A DNA stretch of 64,000 nucleotides from Stenotrophomonas sp. WZN-1 (lineage in GTDB: Bacteria; Pseudomonadota; Gammaproteobacteria; Xanthomonadales; Xanthomonadaceae), in the NCBI RefSeq assembly GCF_002192255.1, contig NZ_CP021768.1, positions 2,560,001 through 2,624,000 of the forward strand, given 5' to 3'. The notes below the pieces were generated by a model that was given only the letters and a program-made list of their open reading frames with translations, was not told the origin of the DNA and made no database searches. Positions within the stretch are counted from its first letter, which is position 1. Each line of letters opens with the position of its first letter. Of the stretch, positions 7,765-15,149 are shown in pieces. The translations under genes were made by a program, and so were the position numbers.

Positions 7765-8314
7765 AGCACTGCGAGCGTTGTTGCTGGCCTGTGCCGTGCT
7801 GCTGGCCGCACCGGCGATGGCGTCGGACCTGCACGCGCAGGTGTCCGCCTCGTTGATGCGGCCGGAACAGCGTTCACTGCGACCGATCCAGTGGTCGCCA
7901 CCACCGAAACTGGTGGCGCTGTATTTCGGTGCCGCCTGGTGTGCGCCGTGCCATGCCTTCGTGCCCACGCTGCGCAGCGTGCGCGACGCGTTGCGCGAGG
8001 CCGGCGCCGATACCGAGGTGGTGTACGTCAGTCAGGATGAGAGCGAGAGCGCGTTGCGCCGCTACATGCACGCGCAGGACATGCCGTGGCCGGTGCTGGA
8101 CCCGCGCCGTGCCGCGCGCATGCCGGCACTGCAGGCATTAGCCGGATTGGCACCGCCGAACCTGGTACTGATCGATGCCGACGGCACGGTGCTGGCCAAT
8201 GGCTGGCAGGGACGACGCTACGAAGGCCTGCAGCCGGTGTTGAAGGAATGGACGAAACGGGCGTGCGCGCAGCAGCAGGCCCATTGTCCCAATGCCGGCA
8301 TCCAATCACGGTAG
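7754..8314 (+). CDS. Periplasmic thioredoxin-like protein
   Basis: A 186-residue protein with an N-terminal signal peptide (MRSEALRALLLACAVLLAAPAM, cut near A23) and a thioredoxin-like fold with active site W-C63-A-P-C66. It continues with a TlpA/nucleoredoxin-like region (VVYVSQDESESALRRYM, then NLVLIDADGTVL). It should act on disulfides in the periplasm. The ATG overlaps the end of the TonB receptor gene by 11 nt, so the two are co-translated. The receptor's C89/C92 pair is a plausible but unproven substrate. The stop codon TAG lies in the first bases of the SMAG repeat. Confidence 0.88.
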   Translation: MRSEALRALLLACAVLLAAPAMASDLHAQVSASLMRPEQRSLRPIQWSPPPKLVALYFGAAWCAPCHAFVPTLRSVRDALREAGADTEVVYVSQDESESALRRYMHAQDMPWPVLDPRRAARMPALQALAGLAPPNLVLIDADGTVLANGWQGRRYEGLQPVLKEWTKRACAQQQAHCPNAGIQSR

Positions 8315-8380
8315 CGACGGGTCATGCCCGGCGAAATGCGTGACGCCACAGTACGGCCGCCGGGCATGGCCCGGCGCTAC
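8311..8380. repeat. SMAG-type repeat dimer (GTAG...CTAC)
   Basis: Two inverted copies face each other: one starting GTAGCGACGGGTCATGCCCG (8311-8333), the other ending CATGGCCCGGCGCTAC (8358-8380). Each contains its own small palindrome around CATG, and the terminal GTAG/CTAC is diagnostic for S. maltophilia GTAG elements. It separates the convergent thioredoxin and mntR genes. Confidence 0.8.
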
Positions 8381-8382
8381 CG

Positions 8383-8853
8383 TTACGACGCCTCGCCCTC
8401 GGCCTTGCGCACGAACGCTTCGAACAACGCCAACGTCTGCTCGCTCACATGGTGCTCGATACCCTCGGCATCGCGCCGCGCGGTATCCGGGTCCACACCC
8501 AGCGCCAGCAGGAAACGTTCCACGGTCTGGTGCCGCTGGCGGCTGGCATGGGCCAGCGCCTCACCTTCCGGGGTCAGGAACACACCGCGGTAGGGCCGCT
8601 GCACCACCCAGCCATCGCGGGCCAGCCGCCGCAGCATCTTCGCCACGGTGGGCTGGGCCACGCCCAGGCGTGTGGCGATGTCGACCTGGCGGGCCTCGCC
8701 GCCGTCGGCCAGCAGGTCCGAAATCAGCTCGACATAGTCCTCCACCAGCTCCATGCGGTGCGCCTCGCGTACCTGCCGGAAGCTCTCGACCTGGCGCTCG
8801 GCCTCGATCAAGGGGGTGCTTTTCAGCGATGTCGAATCGTCGGTCTTGCCCAC
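8383..8853 (-). CDS. mntR: Manganese-responsive transcriptional regulator MntR
   Basis: A 156-residue DtxR-family regulator, very close in pattern to E. coli Mnt[21 protein letters not shown], then the winged helix-turn-helix [23 protein letters not shown], then [16 protein letters not shown], which supplies metal-site residues. MntR bound to Mn(II) represses importers such as mntH. The gene is divergent from mntH, and the intergenic region contains a matching operator. The N-terminal 12 residues are variable, so the exact start is less certain than the rest. It probably also controls the TonB receptor operon next door. Confidence 0.95.
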   Translation of the reverse strand: MGKTDDSTSLKSTPLIEAERQVESFRQVREAHRMELVEDYVELISDLLADGGEARQVDIATRLGVAQPTVAKMLRRLARDGWVVQRPYRGVFLTPEGEALAHASRQRHQTVERFLLALGVDPDTARRDAEGIEHHVSEQTLALFEAFVRKAEGEAS

Positions 8854-8934
8854 GCCTGCGCCTGTCCTTCCGGTTGTTCCGGTGTTGAACCTGAATTCTG
8901 GACCAGTAACGCGATAAAGACGATTGTTTCACAT

Positions 8935-8963
8935 TGCTAATGACTATAGCAGGAGCTATATTC
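8935..8963 (+). promoter_or_regulatory. mntH promoter with MntR operator
   Basis: A -35 TTGCTA (8935-8940) and a -10 TATATT (8958-8963) are separated by 17 bp. The inverted repeat TATAGC-AGGA-GCTATA (8946-8961) fills the spacer and overlaps the -10, a classic repressor position. The expected transcription start is about 8970, next to the mntH ATG at 8971, so the mRNA may be leaderless. Confidence 0.75.
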
Positions 8964-8970
8964 GGACCCA

Positions 8971-10301
8971 TGGACACCCTGGCGCCCCGCGACCCTTCGG
9001 CCTCCACTCCGGCCAGCCTGGGCGCGCTCAACGCCTCGGTGGCGGTGCCCGACAAGGGCCACTGGTGGTTCCGCCTGCTGGCCTTCCTCGGCCCGGGCTA
9101 CATGATCTCGGTCGGCTACATGGACCCGGGCAACTGGGCCACCGACCTCGCCGGCGGTTCGCGCTTCGGCTACCTGCTGCTGTCGGTCATCCTCGTCTCC
9201 AACCTGATGGCGGTGATCCTGCAGGCGCTGTCGGCGCGGCTCGGCATCGCCACCGGCATGGACCTGGCGCAGGCCTGCCGCGCGCGTTACCCGCAGCCGG
9301 TGAACCTGGCGCTGTGGGCTTTGTGCGAGGCGGCGATCATCGCCTGCGACCTGGCCGAGGTGATCGGCACCGCGATCGCCTTGAAGCTGCTGTTCGATCT
9401 GCCACTGTTGTGGGGCGCGGTGATCACCGCTCTGGACACGCTGCTGGTGCTGCTGCTGATGAACCGCGGCTTCCGTGCACTGGAAGCCTTCGTGATCGCG
9501 CTGCTGATGGTGATCTTCGCCTGCTTCGTGGTGCAGATCGCGATGGCGGCGCCGCCGGTGATGGCGGTCCTGGGCGGATTCATTCCGCGCGCACAGGTGG
9601 TGACCGATCCGCATGCGCTGTACATCGCCATCGGCATCATTGGCGCCACGGTGATGCCGCACAACCTGTACCTGCATTCGTCCATCGTGCAGACCCGTGC
9701 CTACCCGCGTACCGATGAAGGCCGCCGCAGCGCGCTGCGCTGGGCGGTCACCGACAGCACCATTGCGCTGACCCTCGCGTTGTTCATCAACGCCAGCATC
9801 CTGATCCTGGCGGCGGCGGTGTTCCATGCCAATGGCCGATTCGACGTGGAAGACATCGAGCAGGCACATCAGCTGCTGGCACCGATGCTGGGCGTGGGCG
9901 CGGCAGCGACGTTGTTTGCGATCGCGCTGCTGGCTTCCGGCCTGAATTCAACGGTGACCGCGACGCTGGCCGGCCAGATCGTGATGGAAGGCTTCCTGCA
10001 CCTGCGCCTGCCACCGTGGCTGCGGCGACTGATCACGCGCGCACTGGCGATCATTCCGGTGGTGGTGGTGATCATACTGTTCGGCGACCAGGGCGCGGTG
10101 AAGCTGCTGGTGCTGAGCCAGGTGGTGCTGTCGATGCAGCTGCCGTTCGCGATCATCCCGCTGGTGCGGATCGTGACCGACAAGGTGACGATGGGTGCAT
10201 TGGTGGCACCACGCTGGCTGGGCGCCATCGCCTGGGTGATCGCGCTGGTGATCGTGGTGTTGAACGTGAAGCTGCTGGTGGACACCTTCACCGGCCAATA
10301 G
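8971..10301 (+). CDS. mntH: Nramp-family Mn(II)/H+ symporter MntH
   Basis: A 443-residue Nramp protein with about 11 membrane helices. The metal-binding motif of helix 1 is present as [13 protein letters not shown] (Asp, Pro, Gly, Asn of the DPGN signature), and helix 6 has [14 protein letters not shown]. It imports Mn(II), and possibly Fe(II), across the inner membrane with protons. I start at ATG 8971 because the longer in-frame version from 8934 would run through the promoter and operator. Divergent mntR and the embedded operator indicate Mn-dependent repression. Confidence 0.95.
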
Positions 10302-10395
10302 ATCCACGCCATGCGTGGATGCACTTGTAGAGTCGAGCCATGCTCGACTCCATCCATCATCGTGCGAAGAGCAGTCGAGCATGGCTCGACTCTAC
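10302..10395. repeat. Two palindromic repeats after mntH
   Basis: A 19-bp palindrome ATCCACGC-c-ATGCGTGGAT (10302-10320) is followed by a SMAG dimer: GTAGAGTCGAGC... (10327-10350) and its inverted partner ending GACTCTAC (10373-10395). They separate mntH from the convergent thioredoxin gene and may protect or end both transcripts. Confidence 0.75.
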
Positions 10396-10413
10396 AGAAG
10401 CCGGGATCGCATA

Positions 10414-10740
10414 CTACAGATGCAACGCGATCGCCGCTTCAATCTGCTGCGGCGACTGGAACCCGGCCAGGCGCGTGCGTTCGTCGCCGTCACGGAACAG
10501 GGACAGCGTCGGCGTCTGCCGCAGCCCCAGTTCCCTGAAGAACGCCTCGCCCAGCACCTCCAGCTGCACGCGCAGCAAGGTGGTGCCCTGCCCCGCCACG
10601 CTGTTGGCCACCCGGTGCAGCGACATCTCCAGCATCCGGCACCCCGGGCACTGGTCCTTGTGGAAGTCCACCAGCACCCGCGGGTGTTCGGCCAGCAGCT
10701 GCTGGAACTGCTCAGGTGTGGTGGCGTCGATGATCTGCAT
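10414..10740 (-). CDS. Thioredoxin-like protein of the ribonucleotide reductase operon
   Basis: A 108-residue cytoplasmic thioredoxin fold with the active site DQCPGCRMLE (CPGC), cis-proline segment QTPTLSLF and a C-terminal QQIEAAIAL helix. I start at ATG 10740 (MQIIDATTPEQF), which overlaps the flavodoxin gene. It is the last gene of the nrdA-nrdB-flavodoxin-thioredoxin set, so it most likely re-reduces the NrdA active-site disulfide or partners the flavodoxin. Glutaredoxin-like NrdH has a different motif, so I do not assign that name. Confidence 0.85.
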   Translation of the reverse strand: MQIIDATTPEQFQQLLAEHPRVLVDFHKDQCPGCRMLEMSLHRVANSVAGQGTTLLRVQLEVLGEAFFRELGLRQTPTLSLFRDGDERTRLAGFQSPQQIEAAIALHL

Positions 10741-11254
10741 CGGTGTTGCTCCAGTAATGGGCCAGGACCGCATCGGTCCAGGACTCGATGGCCGCGGCAT
10801 GGCGTTCGCCATGCGGCATCTGTTCGATCTCCAGCGGCGGGTAGTCGCTGTGGAAGTAGCGGATCAAGCGGTGCACAGCGCCACAGTAGTATTCCTGCCC
10901 CCACTGGGTCTCACCGGTGCCGAACACCGCCAGCTGCCGTGGCCGCTCGCCGCGCTCGGCGATGCCGGCCACCCACGCCTTCATTTCTGCCGGCGTGCGG
11001 CCGGCGTTGTCGGTCCAGCAGCCCAGCAGCACCAGGTCGGCCTCATCGGCGGCCAGAGGCGGTGCCTGCCGCAGGTCGTCGGCCTCCTGCCAGTGCACCG
11101 CGTGGCCCGCTGCGCGGCAACGCTCGGCAATCTGCCGGCCGAGCTCGCGGGTATTGCCGCTCAGCGAGGCCACCACCAGCAGGATGCTCAGCGCCGCGCC
11201 GGGCTCAGAGGTCGTCGAAGCCGTTGTCGACGTTGGTCTTCTTGTAACTTGCAT
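10712..11254 (-). CDS. Flavodoxin-like protein in the nrd operon (NrdI-like role possible)
   Basis: Up to 180 residues. An FMN-phosphate loop reads LVVASLSGNTRELGRQI, and a later flavodoxin segment reads VFGTGETQWGQEYYCGAVHRL. Flavodoxins next to class I ribonucleotide reductases often activate the R2 metal centre (NrdI). This one is longer and more divergent than NrdI. The start is unclear: the only ATG (11254) lies inside nrdB, while the fold seems to begin near 11191 without a standard start codon. It is tightly linked between nrdB and a thioredoxin gene, overlapping both. Confidence 0.75.
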   Translation of the reverse strand: MQVTRRPTSTTASTTSEPGAALSILLVVASLSGNTRELGRQIAERCRAAGHAVHWQEADDLRQAPPLAADEADLVLLGCWTDNAGRTPAEMKAWVAGIAERGERPRQLAVFGTGETQWGQEYYCGAVHRLIRYFHSDYPPLEIEQMPHGERHAAAIESWTDAVLAHYWSNTDADHRRHHT

Positions 11255-12245
11255 TGCGCATCTCGAAGAAGTCGGTCTTGGTCTCGGTGAAATTGTCGGC
11301 GTAGGCCTTGATCCACGGCATCACGTTGTCGGTGGTGTCGCTGTACAGGCGCTCGATGCCGAGCATGCCGGCCATCTTGTTGGCGCGGTACTTCACGTAG
11401 CGCGTCATTTCCTCCACATCGATACCGTCGATGCCGTCCAGTACTTCCGACGACCACTGGGTTTCCAGTTCGATGGCGTGCTCGAACGCCTGGTGCACAT
11501 ACGCGGTCAACTCGTTGGTCTGCAGTTCCGGGTTCTCGCCGATGATGGCGCGGATCAGCTCGCTGATGAACTTGGTATGGGCCAGCTCGTCGCGGTTGAT
11601 GAAACTGATGATCTTGCCGGTGCCGGTCATGCGGTTCTGCCGCACCATGTTGTAGAAGTACGCAAACCCGGAATAGAAGTTGATGCCCTCCAGGATCGAG
11701 GACTGGATCAGCGATTTCAGCAGCGTTTCGGCGGTCTTCTCGCGCATGAAGTCGTCATACGCGCCCATGATCGGTGCGTTGCGCTTGATGATGGTCGGAT
11801 GGGTGCGCGCCAGTTCAAACACGCGGTTCTGGTTCGGCAGGTCGGTGATCGAGGCCAGCACGTAGCTGTAACTCTCGTTGTGGATCACTTCCTGCTGCCC
11901 GATGATCGCCGCGTTGGCATGCGCGGCCGGGTCGGTGATGTACTCGGCGACGTTGTAGATGAAACGGGTCTGCGGTGAATCGAGCGTGGCGAGCAGGCCG
12001 ATGATCGAATCGTAGGCGTTCTTTTCGCGCGCGTTGAGCTCGCCGTACTGGCGGGCATCAAGCTTCATGTCGACCTCGTCGGGAATCCAGAAGTTGGTCG
12101 ACAGTTCCTTGTAGGCCCGATAGAACGACGGGTACGGGATGTCGTTCCAGTTGAGGATGCCACTGGTACGGCCGTTGATGATGCCGGTGCTGCGATTGGG
12201 ATGGCGCGGTTCGAGGATCTTGATGCGGTCGAGAGGAGTTGCCAT
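11205..12245 (-). CDS. nrdB: Ribonucleotide reductase class I small subunit (R2)
   Basis: A 346-residue R2 protein. First-sphere residues are visible: D89, E119, H122, and the radical tyrosine Y126 in EVIHNESYSY. The second half of the metal site is in SSILEGINF and INRDELAHTKF. It holds the dinuclear metal/tyrosyl radical cofactor that drives ribonucleotide reduction in NrdA. The C-terminus (DNGFDDL) is the usual peptide that docks into NrdA. Whether iron or manganese is used cannot be told from sequence, but the adjacent flavodoxin raises the Mn possibility. A SMAG dimer separates it from nrdA. Confidence 0.95.
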   Translation of the reverse strand: MATPLDRIKILEPRHPNRSTGIINGRTSGILNWNDIPYPSFYRAYKELSTNFWIPDEVDMKLDARQYGELNAREKNAYDSIIGLLATLDSPQTRFIYNVAEYITDPAAHANAAIIGQQEVIHNESYSYVLASITDLPNQNRVFELARTHPTIIKRNAPIMGAYDDFMREKTAETLLKSLIQSSILEGINFYSGFAYFYNMVRQNRMTGTGKIISFINRDELAHTKFISELIRAIIGENPELQTNELTAYVHQAFEHAIELETQWSSEVLDGIDGIDVEEMTRYVKYRANKMAGMLGIERLYSDTTDNVMPWIKAYADNFTETKTDFFEMRNASYKKTNVDNGFDDL

Positions 12246-12261
12246 GGTCTTACCTGCAGGG

Positions 12262-12334
12262 GTAGCGCCGAGCCATGCCCGGCGGAATATACGATTCCCG
12301 CGCGGTGCGCTCGCCGGGCATGGCCCGGCGCTAC
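12262..12334. repeat. SMAG repeat dimer inside the nrdA-nrdB operon
   Basis: GTAGCGCCGAGCCATGCCCG begins at 12262 and the inverted partner ends ...GGCGCTAC at 12334. Both copies have the internal CATG-centred stem. The element lies in the 108-bp gap between nrdA and nrdB on what should be one transcript. Confidence 0.8.
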
Positions 12335-12353
12335 CGTGCGGTGCGCGCGCCGA

Positions 12354-14717
12354 TCAGCTGGAGCACCACTCGCATTCGCTGATGTCGATGTCGTTGGAGC
12401 GCACGTAGTAGGTGGTCTTCAGGCCTTCGCGCCAGGCACTCAGGTGCAGCTCCAGCAGCGTGCTGGCGCGGATCGTGCTGGGCACGTACAGGTTGAAGCT
12501 GATCGACTGATCGACATGGCGCTGGCGGCGGGCGTTCTGGCGCACGCTGGCGAACTGGTCGACCTTGTAGGCACCCTTCTCGTAGTACGGCCAGGTTTCC
12601 AGCGACAGCCCCGGTGCTGCCACCGGCCGCCGGAAATCCTTCTTTTCCTCGTAGTAGAAGGCGCTGTAGATCGGGTCGATCGACGCGGTGGAACCGGCAA
12701 TCTGCGCGGTGCTCATGTTCGGCGCGACCGCCAGCAGCCAACCGTTGCGCAGGCCGTGCGTGGCGACCTCGCGGGCCAGGCTGTCCCAGGCCGCGCCGCT
12801 GTAGTCGCGGTCACGGAAGTAGCGCCCGTTCTGCCAATCGCTGCCGGCGAACATCGGGTAGCTTCCCTTCTCCTTCGCCAGCTGCATGCTGGCCTGGATG
12901 GTCAGGAAGTTGATGCGCTCGTACAGGCGGTCGGCCAGCTGTTCGGCATCCGGCGATTCCCACTGGATCGCCTGCTGCGCCAGCAGGTGATGCCAGCCGA
13001 AGGTGCCCAGACCGATGGCGCGGTACTTGCGGTTGGTGATGGTGGCCTGTGGCACCGGCAGCGCGTTGAGGTCGATCACGTTGTCGAGCATGCGCACCTG
13101 GACCGGGATCAGGCGCTCCAGTACATCGGTGGCCAGCAGGTCATCCGGTGCACTGATCGCACGACCGAGGTTGATCGAGGACAGGTTGCAGACCACGAAG
13201 TCGCCGGCGCGGCGCGTGGTGACGATCTGGTCGCCGCTGACGATCTCCTGGATCATCCGCGTCGGGCTCATGTTCTGCAGGATCTCGGTACACAGGTTGC
13301 TGGAATAGATCATGCCCGCGTGCTTGTTCGGGTTCCGGCGGTTGACCTCGTCGCGGTAGAACAGGAACGGGTTGCCGGTCTCCAGCTGGCTGAGCATGAT
13401 CCGCTTGAACAGATCGATGGCCTTCACCGTGCGGCGACTGATGCGCTCATCGGCCACCAGCTCGGCATAGCGGTCGCGGAAGCTGCCCGCACCGCGCGTC
13501 TCATCGTAGAAGTCCTGCAGGTACCAGCCCTTGGCCTGCTTCACCTCGTGCGGGTCGAACAGGTACCAGTCGGCACGGCGCTCGACCGCTTCCATGAACA
13601 GGTCGGGCACGCAGACCGAGGTGAACACATCGTGCGCGCGCAGGCGCTGGTCGCCGTTGTTGAGGCGCAGGTCCATGAAGGCCTCGATGTCGCGATGCCA
13701 GATGTCCAGGTACACCGCCACCGCGCCCTTGCGCTGGCCGAGCTGGTCGACCGACACCGCGGTGTTGTTGAGCTGCTTGATCCACGGCACCACGCCACCG
13801 GAGGAATTGGGCACGCCACGGATCGGCGCGCCGCTGCTGCGCACATAGCCCAGATAGGCACCAACGCCGCCGCCGTGCTTGGACACGCGCGCGATGTCGG
13901 TATTGGAGTCATAGATGCCCTGCAGGCTGTCGTCCACCGTGTCGATGAAGCAGCTGGACAGCTGGCCGCCGACCTTGCCGGCATTGGCCAGCGTCGGCGT
14001 GGCCACGGTCATGTACAGGTTGGACAGCGCCCAGTAGGCCTCGCCGACCAACTGCATGCGCCGCTCGCGCGGCTTTTCCTCCTGCATCAGGTACAGCGCG
14101 ATGGTCAGCCAGCGCTCCTGCGGCAGCTCATAGACCTCGCGGCTGCGGTCGCTGGCCAGGTAGCGCGTGGCCAGCAGGTACAGGCCGTTGTAGGCGAACA
14201 GGCGGTCGCGTTCCGGGTCGATCATCTCACCGGCCTGCTGCAGCTCTTCCTTGGAATAGCAGCGCAGGATGTCGTTGCTGTAGATGCCACGGTCGGCGAG
14301 GCTTTCCTGCAGGCCCACGTAGGAGCCGTACTTCAGGCTGACATCGTAGAAGCGGTTGCGGCTGGCACGCTTGTACAGGCGGCGCAGGTAGATGCGCGCG
14401 GCGAACTGCTCCCACTCCGGCGCGACCAGGTCCACGCGCGATTCGGCCTCGCGGATCAGCAGATCGACCAGGTCGTCGGCGCTGATGCTCGGCTTGCGCT
14501 CGACCATCGCCTGCACCACGCGGCGGTAGTCGCTCACATCCAGCTGCGGGAACTCGGCATGCACCGCATCGATGCTGCGCTGCAGGCGCTCCGCATCGAA
14601 CGGCAGGCGGCGGTTGCCGGCTTCCTTGGTGATCCAGGTCGGCACGCGCTCGCCACCAGCACGCAAAGCGTCGCCGGCGCCGGCCAGATCGGCCGCGCGG
14701 TAGGTGTTGTCGGTCAT
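12354..14717 (-). CDS. nrdA: Ribonucleotide reductase class I large subunit
   Basis: A 787-residue catalytic subunit that reduces ribonucleoside diphosphates. An N-terminal ATP-cone (about residues 25-110, VPTWITKEAGNRRLPFDAERL) predicts allosteric activity control. Active-site features include the Cys in GGQLSSCFIDT, the N-x-C-x-E motif NLCTE, and a C-terminal redox pair CEWCSS that receives electrons from thioredoxin or glutaredoxin. Start ATG 14717 (MTDNTYRAAD). The open frame continues far upstream only because of high GC. A promoter with paired NrdR-like boxes lies about 270 bp upstream. Confidence 0.95.
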   Translation of the reverse strand: MTDNTYRAADLAGAGDALRAGGERVPTWITKEAGNRRLPFDAERLQRSIDAVHAEFPQLDVSDYRRVVQAMVERKPSISADDLVDLLIREAESRVDLVAPEWEQFAARIYLRRLYKRASRNRFYDVSLKYGSYVGLQESLADRGIYSNDILRCYSKEELQQAGEMIDPERDRLFAYNGLYLLATRYLASDRSREVYELPQERWLTIALYLMQEEKPRERRMQLVGEAYWALSNLYMTVATPTLANAGKVGGQLSSCFIDTVDDSLQGIYDSNTDIARVSKHGGGVGAYLGYVRSSGAPIRGVPNSSGGVVPWIKQLNNTAVSVDQLGQRKGAVAVYLDIWHRDIEAFMDLRLNNGDQRLRAHDVFTSVCVPDLFMEAVERRADWYLFDPHEVKQAKGWYLQDFYDETRGAGSFRDRYAELVADERISRRTVKAIDLFKRIMLSQLETGNPFLFYRDEVNRRNPNKHAGMIYSSNLCTEILQNMSPTRMIQEIVSGDQIVTTRRAGDFVVCNLSSINLGRAISAPDDLLATDVLERLIPVQVRMLDNVIDLNALPVPQATITNRKYRAIGLGTFGWHHLLAQQAIQWESPDAEQLADRLYERINFLTIQASMQLAKEKGSYPMFAGSDWQNGRYFRDRDYSGAAWDSLAREVATHGLRNGWLLAVAPNMSTAQIAGSTASIDPIYSAFYYEEKKDFRRPVAAPGLSLETWPYYEKGAYKVDQFASVRQNARRQRHVDQSISFNLYVPSTIRASTLLELHLSAWREGLKTTYYVRSNDIDISECEWCSS

Positions 14718-14986
14718 GGTCCTGCGTCTCCAGGCTCGCACGCACGGTGGCGCCGATGCCGTGGCAGCCCTGCACGCGATACCGGCGCACGGGGCGATCG
14801 GGGTGGGATGCCAAAGCGCGGGAACACCAGGTCGTCGGCATGCGCCTGCGCCTGCGGCCGGTATCCGGGCCGTGGGGGCGACCTGTGTCCGCACGATGGC
14901 GGCCGCGTCGACACGGCAAGCCTTCAGGGGCGGGCCGCGGGACGTTTGCTGCATGTCCGGCGGCGGCGGCTGGCCGGGAGTGACGG
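14718..14986. other. Long GC-rich leader of nrdA
   Basis: About 270 bp lie between the predicted nrdA transcription start and its ATG. I see no convincing gene on either strand here. The sequence would form an unusually long untranslated leader. The rest of the gap to 15149 holds the promoter and the short upstream region of the divergent oxidoreductase gene. Confidence 0.4.
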
Positions 14987-15034
14987 CCACAACATAGTGG
15001 GGATATCCCGAGCCGTCAACACAAGATGCGGTAA
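14987..15034 (-). promoter_or_regulatory. nrdA promoter with two NrdR-like boxes
   Basis: On the minus strand, TTGACG (15014-15019) and TATGTT (14991-14996) are spaced by 17 bp. A 16-nt NrdR-like box (14987-15002, plus-strand CCACAACATAGTGGGG) covers the -10, and a weaker second one (15019-15034, ACACAAGATGCGGTAA) overlaps the -35 edge. Their starts are 32 bp apart, about three helical turns, as in known NrdR-controlled promoters. Confidence 0.55.
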
Positions 15035-15149
15035 TCACGACATGACGCGACGATCCGTCGCAGGATGCCGTGTTGCAGTGGCGACGCCTTGTCGACACCC
15101 CCAGCGTCCCTAGTTCGATACAACATCCACTTTCCCCGGAACATCGCCC

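Noticed and set aside
5554..7968. 804-codon minus-strand frame opposite the TonB receptor
   Set aside because: It is a high-GC shadow of the receptor, with no family resemblance and no plausible start.
12201..15113. 970-codon plus-strand frame opposite nrdA
   Set aside because: It is a shadow of nrdA; the nrdA translation has all catalytic motifs and this frame has none.
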